Part shown: positions 1 through 7,022 of the stretch, one piece after another
Layout of the letters: each line of letters begins with the position of its first letter
Numbering within the stretch: the stretch's first letter is position 1
From: Candidatus Gastranaerophilales bacterium
Lineage (GTDB): Bacteria; Cyanobacteriota; Vampirovibrionia; Gastranaerophilales; Gastranaerophilaceae
Length of the DNA: 64,000 nt
Direction of reading: 5' to 3'
Assembly: GCA_944324455.1 (NCBI GenBank)
Contig: CALUWJ010000003.1
Location: forward strand, 1-64,000
Notes under the pieces: generated by a model
The model's input: the letters and a program-made list of their open reading frames with translations, nothing else
Databases searched by the model: none
Told to the model about the DNA's origin: nothing
Program-made: the position numbers and the translations under genes

Positions 1-340
1 CAGGAGCAACCTGACGTAGTTTGAGCCTAGTGAGACTTCACTTGGCGAAAACAAGGAGGGCACAAGGTGTGTGGAGCACGCAGGCAGGAGCGTTGAGCTC
101 GTGCCAAGTGCGGATACCGTACCTGAGCAAAGCGAGCTCTAGTTCGCAGGGCGAACTTAGCGAGCAAAGCGAAGGCATTGGTGTGTGGAGCTCGTGACGG
201 CAGTCCGTTGAGGACTGGCGGACAGAGCGGATACCGTACCTTTAGAAGTTTTTTTCTTACTCCAACGGAGTTAGAAAAAAACGAGAAAGGCACAAGGTGT
301 GTGCCGATAACGCCGAAGCGTTGAGCTTTGGTGTTCGAGA
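1..340 (+). repeat. Array of degenerate ~115-bp structured repeats
   Basis: The stretch is gene-free and G+C-rich: bases 61-240 are 60% G+C against about 30% elsewhere. GGTGTGTG recurs at 66, 180 and 296, a period of 114-116 bp, and GGATACCGTACCT recurs at 112 and 229. Each unit holds a hairpin with a GTTGA loop (83-105, 198-220, 309-335), and most hold a second hairpin (25-46, 141-157, 249-281). Stem sequences differ between units but pairing is kept. The same period and layout occur at 21009-21300. The window starts inside the array. The small reading frame on the minus strand here looks like a by-product of the repeats. Function is unknown. Confidence 0.75.
249..281. repeat. Long hairpin with T and A tracts (second hairpin of repeat unit)
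   Basis: Two 15-nt arms surround an AAC loop (264-266). Seven T and CT pair with AG and seven A, then one T.T mismatch (258/272), then ACTCC pairs with GGAGT. A T.T mismatch at the same distance from the loop is present in the hairpin at 25-46. It could act as a bidirectional terminator, but it fits better as the second stem of the repeat unit. Confidence 0.6.
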
Positions 341-473
341 AATTTAAATATTTTTTGGGCAGGTATGCCTAACCTACTTTTTGAAAACCCTTTTTTCATT
401 TTTACTCCTAAAAAGTTCTATATTTTTTTCATGTTGAGAAATTATTTCAATCTCTCTATACTTGTTGATATTT

Positions 474-530
474 GTTCACTTTTCTTCTTTTTTCTCTCAG
501 ACGGCGAAATGAAAAAGAAGAAAAGTGAAC
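474..530. repeat. Perfect 19-bp inverted repeat
   Basis: Bases 474-492 (GTTCACTTTTCTTCTTTTT) are the exact reverse complement of 512-530, with a 19-nt loop. Such a long perfect stem is unusual for a simple terminator. It lies about 60 bp downstream of the prepilin-like gene, which reads towards it. Confidence 0.8.
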
Positions 531-565
531 CGAAAAGAAGAAAACTTCCGCCTGCTTCATAATTA

Positions 566-581
566 TTGGGCTTGCGCCCAA
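566..581 (-). terminator. GC hairpin just after the prepilin-like gene
   Basis: TTGGGC (566-571) pairs with GCCCAA (576-581). On the coding strand of the minus gene the loop is GCAA. It starts 10 bp past the stop codon and has no clear T-run, so it is a weak intrinsic terminator at best. In diversity-generating retroelements a short GC-rich hairpin follows the variable repeat, and this may be one. Confidence 0.45.
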
Positions 582-591
582 GTTATATATT

Positions 592-2049
592 TTACAACTT
601 CGTGACACAGCGCACCGAAAAAGCGCCCGTACGGGAATGGCCATTCTGAATCCAACTACCCCTATTCAAGTAGTAATAGTAGGCGTAGGATAAACCGTTA
701 ACAGTACCACTCCACACGCTGTTCGGGTAGCAACTGTCATTGTACGACCCTGGGCAAAAGTACGAATAGTTACAATATGCGGACGAGTAACCCGACGAGT
801 ATTCGCAAAGCTGCAAGCCATTAACCCCTAATCCTTTTGAATTTGCACCCCAATTAGACATTTCAGATGTTGTAGCTAATCTCCAAGTTCTACCCCCAGC
901 AGTAAAATTTTTACAAATATAATCAGCAGCATACCAATCACATACTGTTCTATCGCAACCACTATATGCTCCGCCACCATCATTATTACAACTAGTGCCT
1001 GATGTAGTCCCCCTCCAGCAGCATTTATTTGAGCCGCTTGAGTTACATGTTTGGCCTGTGTTTGCTACAGTAACCCCGCTTGGAATGGGTAGAGTTGAAC
1101 TATCCCCCATGTTTTTTCTTGTTACACAAAGTGACCCTATTTGCATAAAATCAGAACCGGAGCAAGAAAAATCAGCAACGCAAGTTGAACCAGAAAGATG
1201 ATAACCATTAGCGCAAGTTGTACATTTTGTAGAATTACATGCCGTACAACTTGAACCAAATTTAGCACTGCAAGTTGTGCAACTGCCATTGCTTAAAATA
1301 TAATTACCGGAGCATGCGCTACATGCTGTTGCTGTACATGTTGAACAATTTGAAAATAAGCTGGAGCAACTCTGACATGTTCCATTTTTAACTGCATACC
1401 CACTGGTGCAAGTAGTACATGCGCTAGCTGTACAATTAGTGCAAGCTAAACCAAAAATTTTTGTACAATTTGCAATACAATCATTACCAACTAAATCATA
1501 ATTAGGTTTACAAGTCATACACTTTGTTTCATCACAACTTGTACAATTTGCATTAAAAAATTTAGTACAATCTGGAACACATTTTCCATTATCTAACTTG
1601 TAATTTGTTTCACATGTTTTACATTCATTTTTATCGCATTTTGTACAATGTTCAAATTTTGATTTACAATCTACACAATTACTATTATCAAGATAGCTTC
1701 CATCTAAACAATTTTCACATTTATCACTCTCGCATTTTGTACAATTACTTCCAAATTTATCAGTACATGGCAAACATTTACATGATGGAGTATCTTTGTA
1801 CTGTCCATCTATTGTGCAATCAAGATTACACATAACGCATTCATCTCTAAAACATAATTTGCAATCAGGTGATATATCTTTGCACTCATCACTCCAACCG
1901 TTAGAACCGCTACTTCCACCAAAAACACCACTTGAAAACTTCTTTGTGATAATTGGAGTAAATGCTGCTGTGATACAACTAATTACAATTAAAGATATGA
2001 GCAGCTCAATTAAAGAGAATGCTCTCTTGAAACGTGTTTTGATAATCAT
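592..2049 (-). CDS. Type IV prepilin-like protein with cysteine-rich repeats and candidate variable C-terminal domain
   Basis: The protein has 485 residues. The N-terminus is a class III signal: basic MIIKTRFKRA, cleavage before FSLIE (Glu at +5), then a hydrophobic helix to about residue 35. Residues of about 50-290 hold one divergent and six clear repeats of about 32 residues of the type CTKC-x4-C-x2-C, resembling furin/growth-factor-receptor cysteine repeats. The last 190 residues form a separate domain containing TWRLATTSEMSNW and ending FSVRCV, similar in style to C-type-lectin/FISUMP-like domains. Its last 240 bp are 48% G+C and rich in Tyr, Ser and Asn. The probable role is a surface-exposed minor pilin or pseudopilin adhesin. 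The ligand is unknown. Confidence 0.85.
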   Translation of the reverse strand: MIIKTRFKRAFSLIELLISLIVISCITAAFTPIITKKFSSGVFGGSSGSNGWSDECKDISPDCKLCFRDECVMCNLDCTIDGQYKDTPSCKCLPCTDKFGSNCTKCESDKCENCLDGSYLDNSNCVDCKSKFEHCTKCDKNECKTCETNYKLDNGKCVPDCTKFFNANCTSCDETKCMTCKPNYDLVGNDCIANCTKIFGLACTNCTASACTTCTSGYAVKNGTCQSCSSLFSNCSTCTATACSACSGNYILSNGSCTTCSAKFGSSCTACNSTKCTTCANGYHLSGSTCVADFSCSGSDFMQIGSLCVTRKNMGDSSTLPIPSGVTVANTGQTCNSSGSNKCCWRGTTSGTSCNNDGGGAYSGCDRTVCDWYAADYICKNFTAGGRTWRLATTSEMSNWGANSKGLGVNGLQLCEYSSGYSSAYCNYSYFCPGSYNDSCYPNSVWSGTVNGLSYAYYYYLNRGSWIQNGHSRTGAFSVRCVTKL

Positions 2050-2100
2050 AAAATATACCTATTTTTCTAATGTTAATTTTTAGATCATGTTACACCATGC

Positions 2101-2118
2101 TATTGATTGTAGTCAATA
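2101..2118. promoter_or_regulatory. Candidate operator between prepilin and XRE genes
   Basis: TATTGA and TCAATA form a 6-bp inverted repeat separated by 6 nt in the divergent intergenic region. It overlaps a possible -35 box for the prepilin gene (TTGACT, 2111-2116, minus strand) and sits just upstream of the XRE gene's -10. It would suit a dimeric HTH repressor such as the adjacent gene product. This is inferred from position and symmetry. Confidence 0.35.
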
Positions 2119-2137
2119 CCTTTTAATCAATAAATAT

Positions 2138-2149
2138 TAAAATTAATAT
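2138..2149 (+). promoter_or_regulatory. -10 box placed for a leaderless mRNA (XRE gene)
   Basis: TAAAAT at 2138-2143 is followed by 6 nt and then the ATG. No Shine-Dalgarno is present. Transcription would begin at or next to the start codon. Confidence 0.5.
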
Positions 2150-2431
2150 ATGGATGATGATATTAAATTAATTAATCAAAAGAAAAAAATTCTTCTAAAA
2201 GCAATAGGGGAAATTGTTTTAGAAGAAAGAACCAAACTTAAAAAAGGGATAAATAAATTTTCTTTTGAATATGACATAGGTAACGGATTGTTATCAAGAT
2301 TAGAACACGGGTCAACTGATGCAAAAATAACAACCCTTTGGAAAATAGCGAATGCTTTTAATATTAGTTTTTCACAATTTGCTCTTAAAATAGAAAATAA
2401 GCTTCCAAAAGATTTTAATTTTTATGAATAA
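2150..2431 (+). CDS. XRE-family helix-turn-helix regulator
   Basis: A 93-residue cytosolic protein that is almost entirely one HTH_XRE domain: the segment from KFSFEYDIGNGLLSRLEHG through ITTLWKIANAFNISFSQF matches the recognition-helix and fourth-helix pattern (LSRLEHG, L-x-KIANAF). It lacks a second domain. It is divergent from the prepilin-like gene and may control it, itself or both through the inverted repeat at 2101-2118. There is no Shine-Dalgarno, and a -10 box 6 nt before the ATG suggests a leaderless message. Its stop codon abuts a terminator. Confidence 0.8.
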   Translation: MDDDIKLINQKKKILLKAIGEIVLEERTKLKKGINKFSFEYDIGNGLLSRLEHGSTDAKITTLWKIANAFNISFSQFALKIENKLPKDFNFYE

Positions 2432-2464
2432 AAAACACTCCCTTAACTAAAAGAGAGTGTTTTT
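2431..2464. terminator. Bidirectional intrinsic terminator
   Basis: AAAAACACTC (2431-2440) pairs with GAGTGTTTTT (2455-2464). T-runs lie on both sides, so it can end the XRE gene on the plus strand and tpiA on the minus strand. Confidence 0.8.
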
Positions 2465-2482
2465 GAATATATTATTCTTAAT

Positions 2483-3265
2483 TTACACGGTAGCAGGCAT
2501 AGCACCTTTAATTAATTCGATAAAACTATCTGCTTTAAGTGAAGCTCCGCCGATTAAACCTCCATCAATTTCGCTTTGTGCCATTTGTTCAACAATTGTT
2601 GATGGTTTAACTGAACCGCCGTATAAAATTCTAATTTTATCAGCAACATCAATAGAATATAATTTTGCTATTACTTTTCTGATTTCGCCAATTGTTCTAT
2701 TTGCTTCTGTTGCATCACAAGATTTACCTGTTCCTATTGCCCAAATTGGTTCATAAGCAATAACTGATTTAGCTGCGTCATCAGCTGAAATTCCTTCAAA
2801 TGCTTTTGTGATTTGTGAAGCTAAATGAGTATCAGTTACACCTTGTTCTCTTTGTTCTAAAGTTTCACCACAGCAAATAATAGGAATTAACCCTTTTGCT
2901 AAAATTGCCTTTGCTTTTTCGTTTATAAATTCATCGGATTCATTAAACATTTGTCTTCTTTCAGAGTGTCCAATGATAACAAATTTAACATCAAAATCAG
3001 CAAGCATATCAAGAGAAACTTCACCTGTATAAGCACCTGATTCGTTTGGATTGACATTTTGAGCGCTTAGAGCAATTTTTGGCTCGTTTTTAATGCAATC
3101 ATGTACTTGCCACAAAGCAGTATAAGTTGGTGCAACAATAACTTCAGGCATTAATGCTGCATCAAGAGATTTTACGCCATTAACAATACCTTCTATTAAT
3201 TCTTTAGCGGCAGCTTTATTGTTGTTCATTTTCCAGTTGCCTGCAATAATGGGTCTTCTTGCCAT
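2483..3265 (-). CDS. tpiA: Triosephosphate isomerase
   Basis: Interconverts dihydroxyacetone phosphate and glyceraldehyde 3-phosphate in glycolysis and gluconeogenesis. The 260-residue length is typical. Visible motifs are the substrate-binding GNWKMN near the N-terminus, the electrophilic His in IIGHSERR, the catalytic Glu in AYEPIWAIGTGK, and the phosphate-binding GGSVKP and GGLIGGASL. A Shine-Dalgarno (AGGAG) precedes the ATG. It follows the sigma factor gene on the same strand by 53 bp and may share its transcript. It ends at the terminator at 2431-2464. Confidence 0.97.
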   Translation of the reverse strand: MARRPIIAGNWKMNNNKAAAKELIEGIVNGVKSLDAALMPEVIVAPTYTALWQVHDCIKNEPKIALSAQNVNPNESGAYTGEVSLDMLADFDVKFVIIGHSERRQMFNESDEFINEKAKAILAKGLIPIICCGETLEQREQGVTDTHLASQITKAFEGISADDAAKSVIAYEPIWAIGTGKSCDATEANRTIGEIRKVIAKLYSIDVADKIRILYGGSVKPSTIVEQMAQSEIDGGLIGGASLKADSFIELIKGAMPATV

Positions 3266-3318
3266 ATATAACTCCTTTTGTTTTAAATGTTTACAGGAAT
3301 TATTTTAGCATAAAAAAA

Positions 3319-4143
3319 TTAAACAATACTTCTATTTAATCTTTCAGTTCTGTTTATAGATAAAATATTTCTTAATTTCATAATAGCTTGAGCATGGAGT
3401 TGACAAACACGAGATTCTGAAACATTAATCGCTTCACCTATTTCTTTTAAGGTCATATTTTCGTGATAATAAAATACTAAAAGAGTTCTTTCTCTTTCGG
3501 GGAGTTTTTTTAAGGCCAATTCTAATTCCTTTTTTGCATCGGTTTTTTCAATTTCATCTTCAGGGCGAGACGAATTAACATCTTCAATTGTATCAATTAT
3601 CTCAACACTATCTTCGCCAGAGCCTTTTTTATCATAAATAGAATTAACACTCACATCGCTAGACATTATTTCGTTAACTTTTTCTTCCGTTAAACCCATA
3701 ACATCAGCAATTTCTTTTGCTGTCGGAGCTCTTCCGATTTGCTGCTTAAGTCTTTCTGTGGCTATTTTAACTTCTTTAATTTTTCTTCTTAATGTTCTTG
3801 GGAGCCAATCCGAGGAGCGAATTTTATCAATAATTGCACCTCTAATTCTCATTAGAGCATAAGATTCAAATTTTGCACCTTTGTTGGGGTGGTATTTTTC
3901 AATAGCATCAATTAATCCTTCAATCCCAAAAGATACTATATCTTCAAACGAAAAACTCGGAGGCAAATTTACCTTAATTCTGCCTACAACATATTTTGCA
4001 AGATATATATATTGAACAATTAATTTATCTCTATATTCTTTGCTTTCTCGATTATCAAGATATGATTGCCATAATTGAGATAATTCTTCATCTGAAAGTC
4101 TATGTATTTTTTTGTATGAATCAATGTCTGTTGTCTGACTCAT
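3319..4143 (-). CDS. RNA polymerase sigma factor, FliA/WhiG (sigma-28) family
   Basis: A 274-residue group 3 sigma factor. Region 2 covers roughly residues 40-110 (DIVSFGIEGLIDAIEKYHPNKG, FESYALMRIRGAIIDKIRSSDW, the family hallmark). Region 3 covers about 115-165 (GRAPTAKEIADVMGL). Region 4 covers about 215-265 (LPERERTLLVFYYHENMTLKEIGEAINVSESRVCQLHAQAI). In relatives, members control flagellar, sporulation or pilus/stress regulons. No flagellar gene is in the window, so the regulon is not evident. In Cyanobacteria the related SigF governs pili, which makes the nearby prepilin gene a possible target, though this is speculative. It lies between a coiled-coil exported protein and tpiA. Confidence 0.9.
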   Translation of the reverse strand: MSQTTDIDSYKKIHRLSDEELSQLWQSYLDNRESKEYRDKLIVQYIYLAKYVVGRIKVNLPPSFSFEDIVSFGIEGLIDAIEKYHPNKGAKFESYALMRIRGAIIDKIRSSDWLPRTLRRKIKEVKIATERLKQQIGRAPTAKEIADVMGLTEEKVNEIMSSDVSVNSIYDKKGSGEDSVEIIDTIEDVNSSRPEDEIEKTDAKKELELALKKLPERERTLLVFYYHENMTLKEIGEAINVSESRVCQLHAQAIMKLRNILSINRTERLNRSIV

Positions 4144-4240
4144 TTTTGTGCTCTTGTTTCCCCAAAGTTAATAAAGTCTAATATACTGTTTATTTTCTAA
4201 AAAGCAGATTATTATGTCATCATCTAAATAATTGAATGAG

Positions 4241-4651
4241 TTATTGCGCAGTTTCAAGGTTTTTATTTATCATTTTTTTAGATTTATCAACATTTTTCAT
4301 TTTTTTGTTAATTGCTTTTATTTCTTTTTTTAGAGCTTTACAATTTGCTTCCACTCTTTGCTTTTCGTTTAATGCTTCATTGTATTTAGATGTGACTACA
4401 GCAAGTTCCTGTCTTAATTCAACCTGTGCATCATCAAGATTAATTAGGGCATTATTAAATTTTTGCTCTTTTAAAGTGGTTGCCCTGTATGTTGAATTAA
4501 CGCTTGTTGAGCTTGTTGTTTTTGTGGTATTTACAGCAGGTTGAAGTTTAACTTCAGTTGCTTTATCCATTGAATCAAAAACCGTATCCATAGCATAGGT
4601 TGCTTGAAAAGTCATAAATATAACAAATGTATAAAATAATATTTTTTTCAT
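4241..4651 (-). CDS. Exported coiled-coil protein of unknown function
   Basis: 136 residues. Residues 1-20 form a signal peptide (MKKILFYTFVIFMTFQATYA). A Thr/Ser-rich linker follows, and residues of about 58-136 are predicted coiled coil (ALINLDDAQVELRQELAVV, KQRVEANCKALKKEIKAINK). There is one cysteine and no lipobox. I recognise no family. A periplasmic location is inferred. A Shine-Dalgarno (GGAG) precedes the start. It is followed on the same strand by the sigma factor after 97 bp. Confidence 0.7.
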   Translation of the reverse strand: MKKILFYTFVIFMTFQATYAMDTVFDSMDKATEVKLQPAVNTTKTTSSTSVNSTYRATTLKEQKFNNALINLDDAQVELRQELAVVTSKYNEALNEKQRVEANCKALKKEIKAINKKMKNVDKSKKMINKNLETAQ

Positions 4652-4742
4652 AGCCGCTCCGTAACTAATTCATATCTATAATTCTATTTTACTAACGGAA
4701 AAGATAAGGGTCAATTTAAAATGAAATAATTACACTTTTTAT

Positions 4743-4776
4743 TTGATTTAATTTTATAAAAGAATATAATTAAGCT
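4743..4776 (+). promoter_or_regulatory. Promoter of the ZIP transporter, leaderless type
   Basis: TTGATT (4743-4748), 16 bp, TATAAT (4765-4770), 6 nt, then ATG. No Shine-Dalgarno is present. Confidence 0.65.
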
Positions 4777-5616
4777 ATGAATAAATCATATTTAATGGCA
4801 TTATTATTATCAACATTCGCCGGTCTTTCAACGGTAATCGGCGGTTTTGTTACTTTTTTTATTAAGGAAAATTCGCTAAAATTTTTATCTTTCGGCTTAG
4901 GTTTATCCGCAGGGGTGATGCTTTTTGTCTCTCTGGTTGATTTATATCCCAACGCATGTGAAATGTTAAAAAACCAAATGGGTGAAAATTTTGTATGGCT
5001 TGCAATAATATTTTTTGCACTTGGAATATTAATAGCGGTTTTAATTGACTTTTTTATCCCTGACCATATTCAAGGACAAATGTTCACAAAACAAATTGGC
5101 GCAAATGAAAAAAAGATAGATAGTGCTGACTGTGAAAAAGATGAAAATGCAATAATTTCAATAGGAAAAATAAAAAAAGCAGGTATTCTTACGGCTATTG
5201 TTGTTGCGATACATAATTTGCCTGAAGGCTTAGCTACTTTTTTCCTAACAACACAAGATGTTATGCTTGGGCTTGGAATTGTTTTTGCTATTGCAATTCA
5301 TAATATCCCAGAAGGAATGGCAATTTCAATACCTGTATATCAAGCAACGCATTCTAAAAGAAAAGCATTTTGGTATTCATTTTTATCGGGTATGGCAGAG
5401 CCGGTTGGTGGTGTTATCGGATTTATAGTAATTAAAACCTTGTTCCCCAATCTCTGTATTGGAGTCTTATTTGCTCTTGTTGCAGGAATTATGACCTATA
5501 TTTCAATAGATACATTATTGCCCTTATCAAAAGATTACGACACGGGTCACTATTCAATAAGCGGAGTGGTTTTTGGTCTTATTATTATGGGTATAACATT
5601 AATATTATTAGATTAA
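4777..5616 (+). CDS. zupT: ZIP-family divalent metal transporter (ZupT-like)
   Basis: Inner-membrane uptake of zinc or other divalent metals. The 279 residues carry about eight hydrophobic segments. The two metal-site signatures of the family are present, HNLPEGLATFF in TM4 and HNIPEGMAIS in TM5, as is the glycine-rich SGMAEPVGGVIGF. The gene has its own promoter with the -10 box 6 nt from the ATG. Its stop codon overlaps the stop of the convergent radical SAM gene (shared TTAA at 5613-5616). Metal specificity cannot be read from the sequence. Confidence 0.93.
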   Translation: MNKSYLMALLLSTFAGLSTVIGGFVTFFIKENSLKFLSFGLGLSAGVMLFVSLVDLYPNACEMLKNQMGENFVWLAIIFFALGILIAVLIDFFIPDHIQGQMFTKQIGANEKKIDSADCEKDENAIISIGKIKKAGILTAIVVAIHNLPEGLATFFLTTQDVMLGLGIVFAIAIHNIPEGMAISIPVYQATHSKRKAFWYSFLSGMAEPVGGVIGFIVIKTLFPNLCIGVLFALVAGIMTYISIDTLLPLSKDYDTGHYSISGVVFGLIIMGITLILLD

Positions 5617-7022
5617 TATTTTTTAACCAATCTAATAAAAGTATCATAGTATGATTTAAATTTTGTAATTGAATTGATGGAACAAGCCATTTTTAAAATG
5701 TATCTTGGTCTTAGATAATATTCTTTATTAAATTTTTTATTATACTCATAAATTTCATCAGCTGATAGCGTGTATGATTTTACGCTTGGGAAATAATACG
5801 GTTTTTCATAATTTATTTCACCAAGTCGATTTTTTATTGCATAATCATAAAACTTTGTACCTTGAAGCGCAGCAGCTGTATAAAAACTAGCAAATTCAGT
5901 ATTAAGTTCTTTAGCTAATTTATAAGTTTGTTCTATTGTTTCTTTTGTTTCCCAAGGTAAACCTAAAACATAATAAGCATAAATTTGAATTTTATATTTT
6001 TTAATTAAAGATACTGCATTTTTAATTTGCTCAAGAGTAATTTTTTTACCCATTTTATCAAGAATTTCTTGAGAAGCACTTTCTATACCCATTGATAACA
6101 AATTACAACCTGCTTTTTTTAACAATGCAAGCGTTTGTTCATTTAGAGTATCGACTCTTGTGTTTGCACTAAAATTAATTTTTAGATTGTTTTCAATAAT
6201 CATTCTGCATAATCTTTGCACCCAAAGACTGTCTTGATTAAATATATCAGACCAAAATATAAAATCTCTTATGTTGTATTTTTCAATACATTCTTTTATT
6301 TCATCTATAACTAAATCAACACTTCTATATCTGACTTTTTTACCGTTTAGAGGAGTTGCAAGACAGAAAAAACAATGATTAGGGCAGCCCTTTGAAACCC
6401 TGATTATTGTTTGTGGTTTTTTAGTGTCAGGGCGAGTATAGAAATTATTATCAATTAAATCTCTATCTAAAAAGGGTAAGTAGTCTAGATTTTTGGATAA
6501 TTCTCTATCGGGAGTGGATGTAATTTTATTATTTATTTGATAAGTTATCCCTTTAATATCTTTAAAATCGTTGTATTGAATAATTTCTTCAAAAGCGGGT
6601 TCAATCTCCCCTCTTAGAGCAATATCAATTTCGGGGTATTGTTGCATTATTGAATAAGAATTAAAATTAAAAATAGCCCCTTTAACGATTACAACAGTAT
6701 CTTCTAAAAGGTCTCTTGCTTGAGTTAAAATTGATAAATCTTCTTCAAGAAATGTTGAAGCAACATTTACAACCAAAAAATCCGGCTTAAAGACTCTAAT
6801 ATCTCTTAAAAAATCATAGACATTTTCATTTTTTAAACTGTAATCTTTAAACTTTGTTTCATAACCATATTTTTTTGCAATAGCAGATAAGCTCATCATA
6901 TCAACAGGAGGCAGGGGTGGAATTATTAATAAATCTCCTGTCGGTTGCTGACATCTGTCTTCTCTGTTCATAATTGGAGAAGGAGGATATATAAAAAATA
7001 TTTTTTGCTTTTTATTTGCCAT
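5613..7022 (-). CDS. B12-binding-domain radical SAM protein
   Basis: 469 residues. The N-terminal part (about 1-150) is a cobalamin-binding-like Rossmann region (FIYPPSP, MMSLSAIAKKYGYE). The radical SAM core follows, with the 4Fe-4S cluster motif CPNHCFFC at about residues 213-220 and GIESASQEILDKMGK. This architecture (BchE/HpnJ-like) performs methylations or ring rearrangements on tetrapyrroles, lipids, antibiotics or hopanoids, and the substrate here is unknown. Its ATG overlaps the stop of the upstream SDR gene (TAATG), so the two are translationally coupled and probably act in one pathway. Confidence 0.88.
   Translation of the reverse strand: MANKKQKIFFIYPPSPIMNREDRCQQPTGDLLIIPPLPPVDMMSLSAIAKKYGYETKFKDYSLKNENVYDFLRDIRVFKPDFLVVNVASTFLEEDLSILTQARDLLEDTVVIVKGAIFNFNSYSIMQQYPEIDIALRGEIEPAFEEIIQYNDFKDIKGITYQINNKITSTPDRELSKNLDYLPFLDRDLIDNNFYTRPDTKKPQTIIRVSKGCPNHCFFCLATPLNGKKVRYRSVDLVIDEIKECIEKYNIRDFIFWSDIFNQDSLWVQRLCRMIIENNLKINFSANTRVDTLNEQTLALLKKAGCNLLSMGIESASQEILDKMGKKITLEQIKNAVSLIKKYKIQIYAYYVLGLPWETKETIEQTYKLAKELNTEFASFYTAAALQGTKFYDYAIKNRLGEINYEKPYYFPSVKSYTLSADEIYEYNKKFNKEYYLRPRYILKMACSINSITKFKSYYDTFIRLVKKY

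Larger units (their letters stand above)
341..591. other. Gene-free spacer
   Basis: This AT-rich stretch follows the repeat array and runs to the stop codon of the prepilin-like gene. A short plus-strand reading frame (365-562) has no recognisable features and crosses a large inverted repeat, so I do not call it a gene. The only structures seen are the inverted repeat at 474-530 and the hairpin at 566-581. Confidence 0.6.

Noticed and set aside
27-293. Minus-strand 88-residue open frame in the repeat region
   Set aside because: It spans the structured repeats, has no Shine-Dalgarno or recognisable domain, and its composition follows the G+C-rich repeats.
303-310. GCCGATAA, an exact match to the sigma-28 -10 consensus, with a FliA-type sigma factor nearby
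   Set aside because: There is no TAAA at the proper distance upstream and no gene follows. The bases form part of a hairpin of the repeat unit.
1-340. Integron attC sites, since GTTGAGC fits the GTTRRRY core
   Set aside because: The GTTGA sits in a hairpin loop in every unit, no matching RYYYAAC partner is found, no cassettes lie between units and there is no integrase.
1-340. CRISPR array
   Set aside because: Repeats are long and degenerate with no uniform short repeat plus unique spacers, and no cas genes are seen.
365-562. Plus-strand 65-residue open frame
   Set aside because: It crosses the 19-bp inverted repeat and encodes a Phe/Lys-rich sequence without family features.
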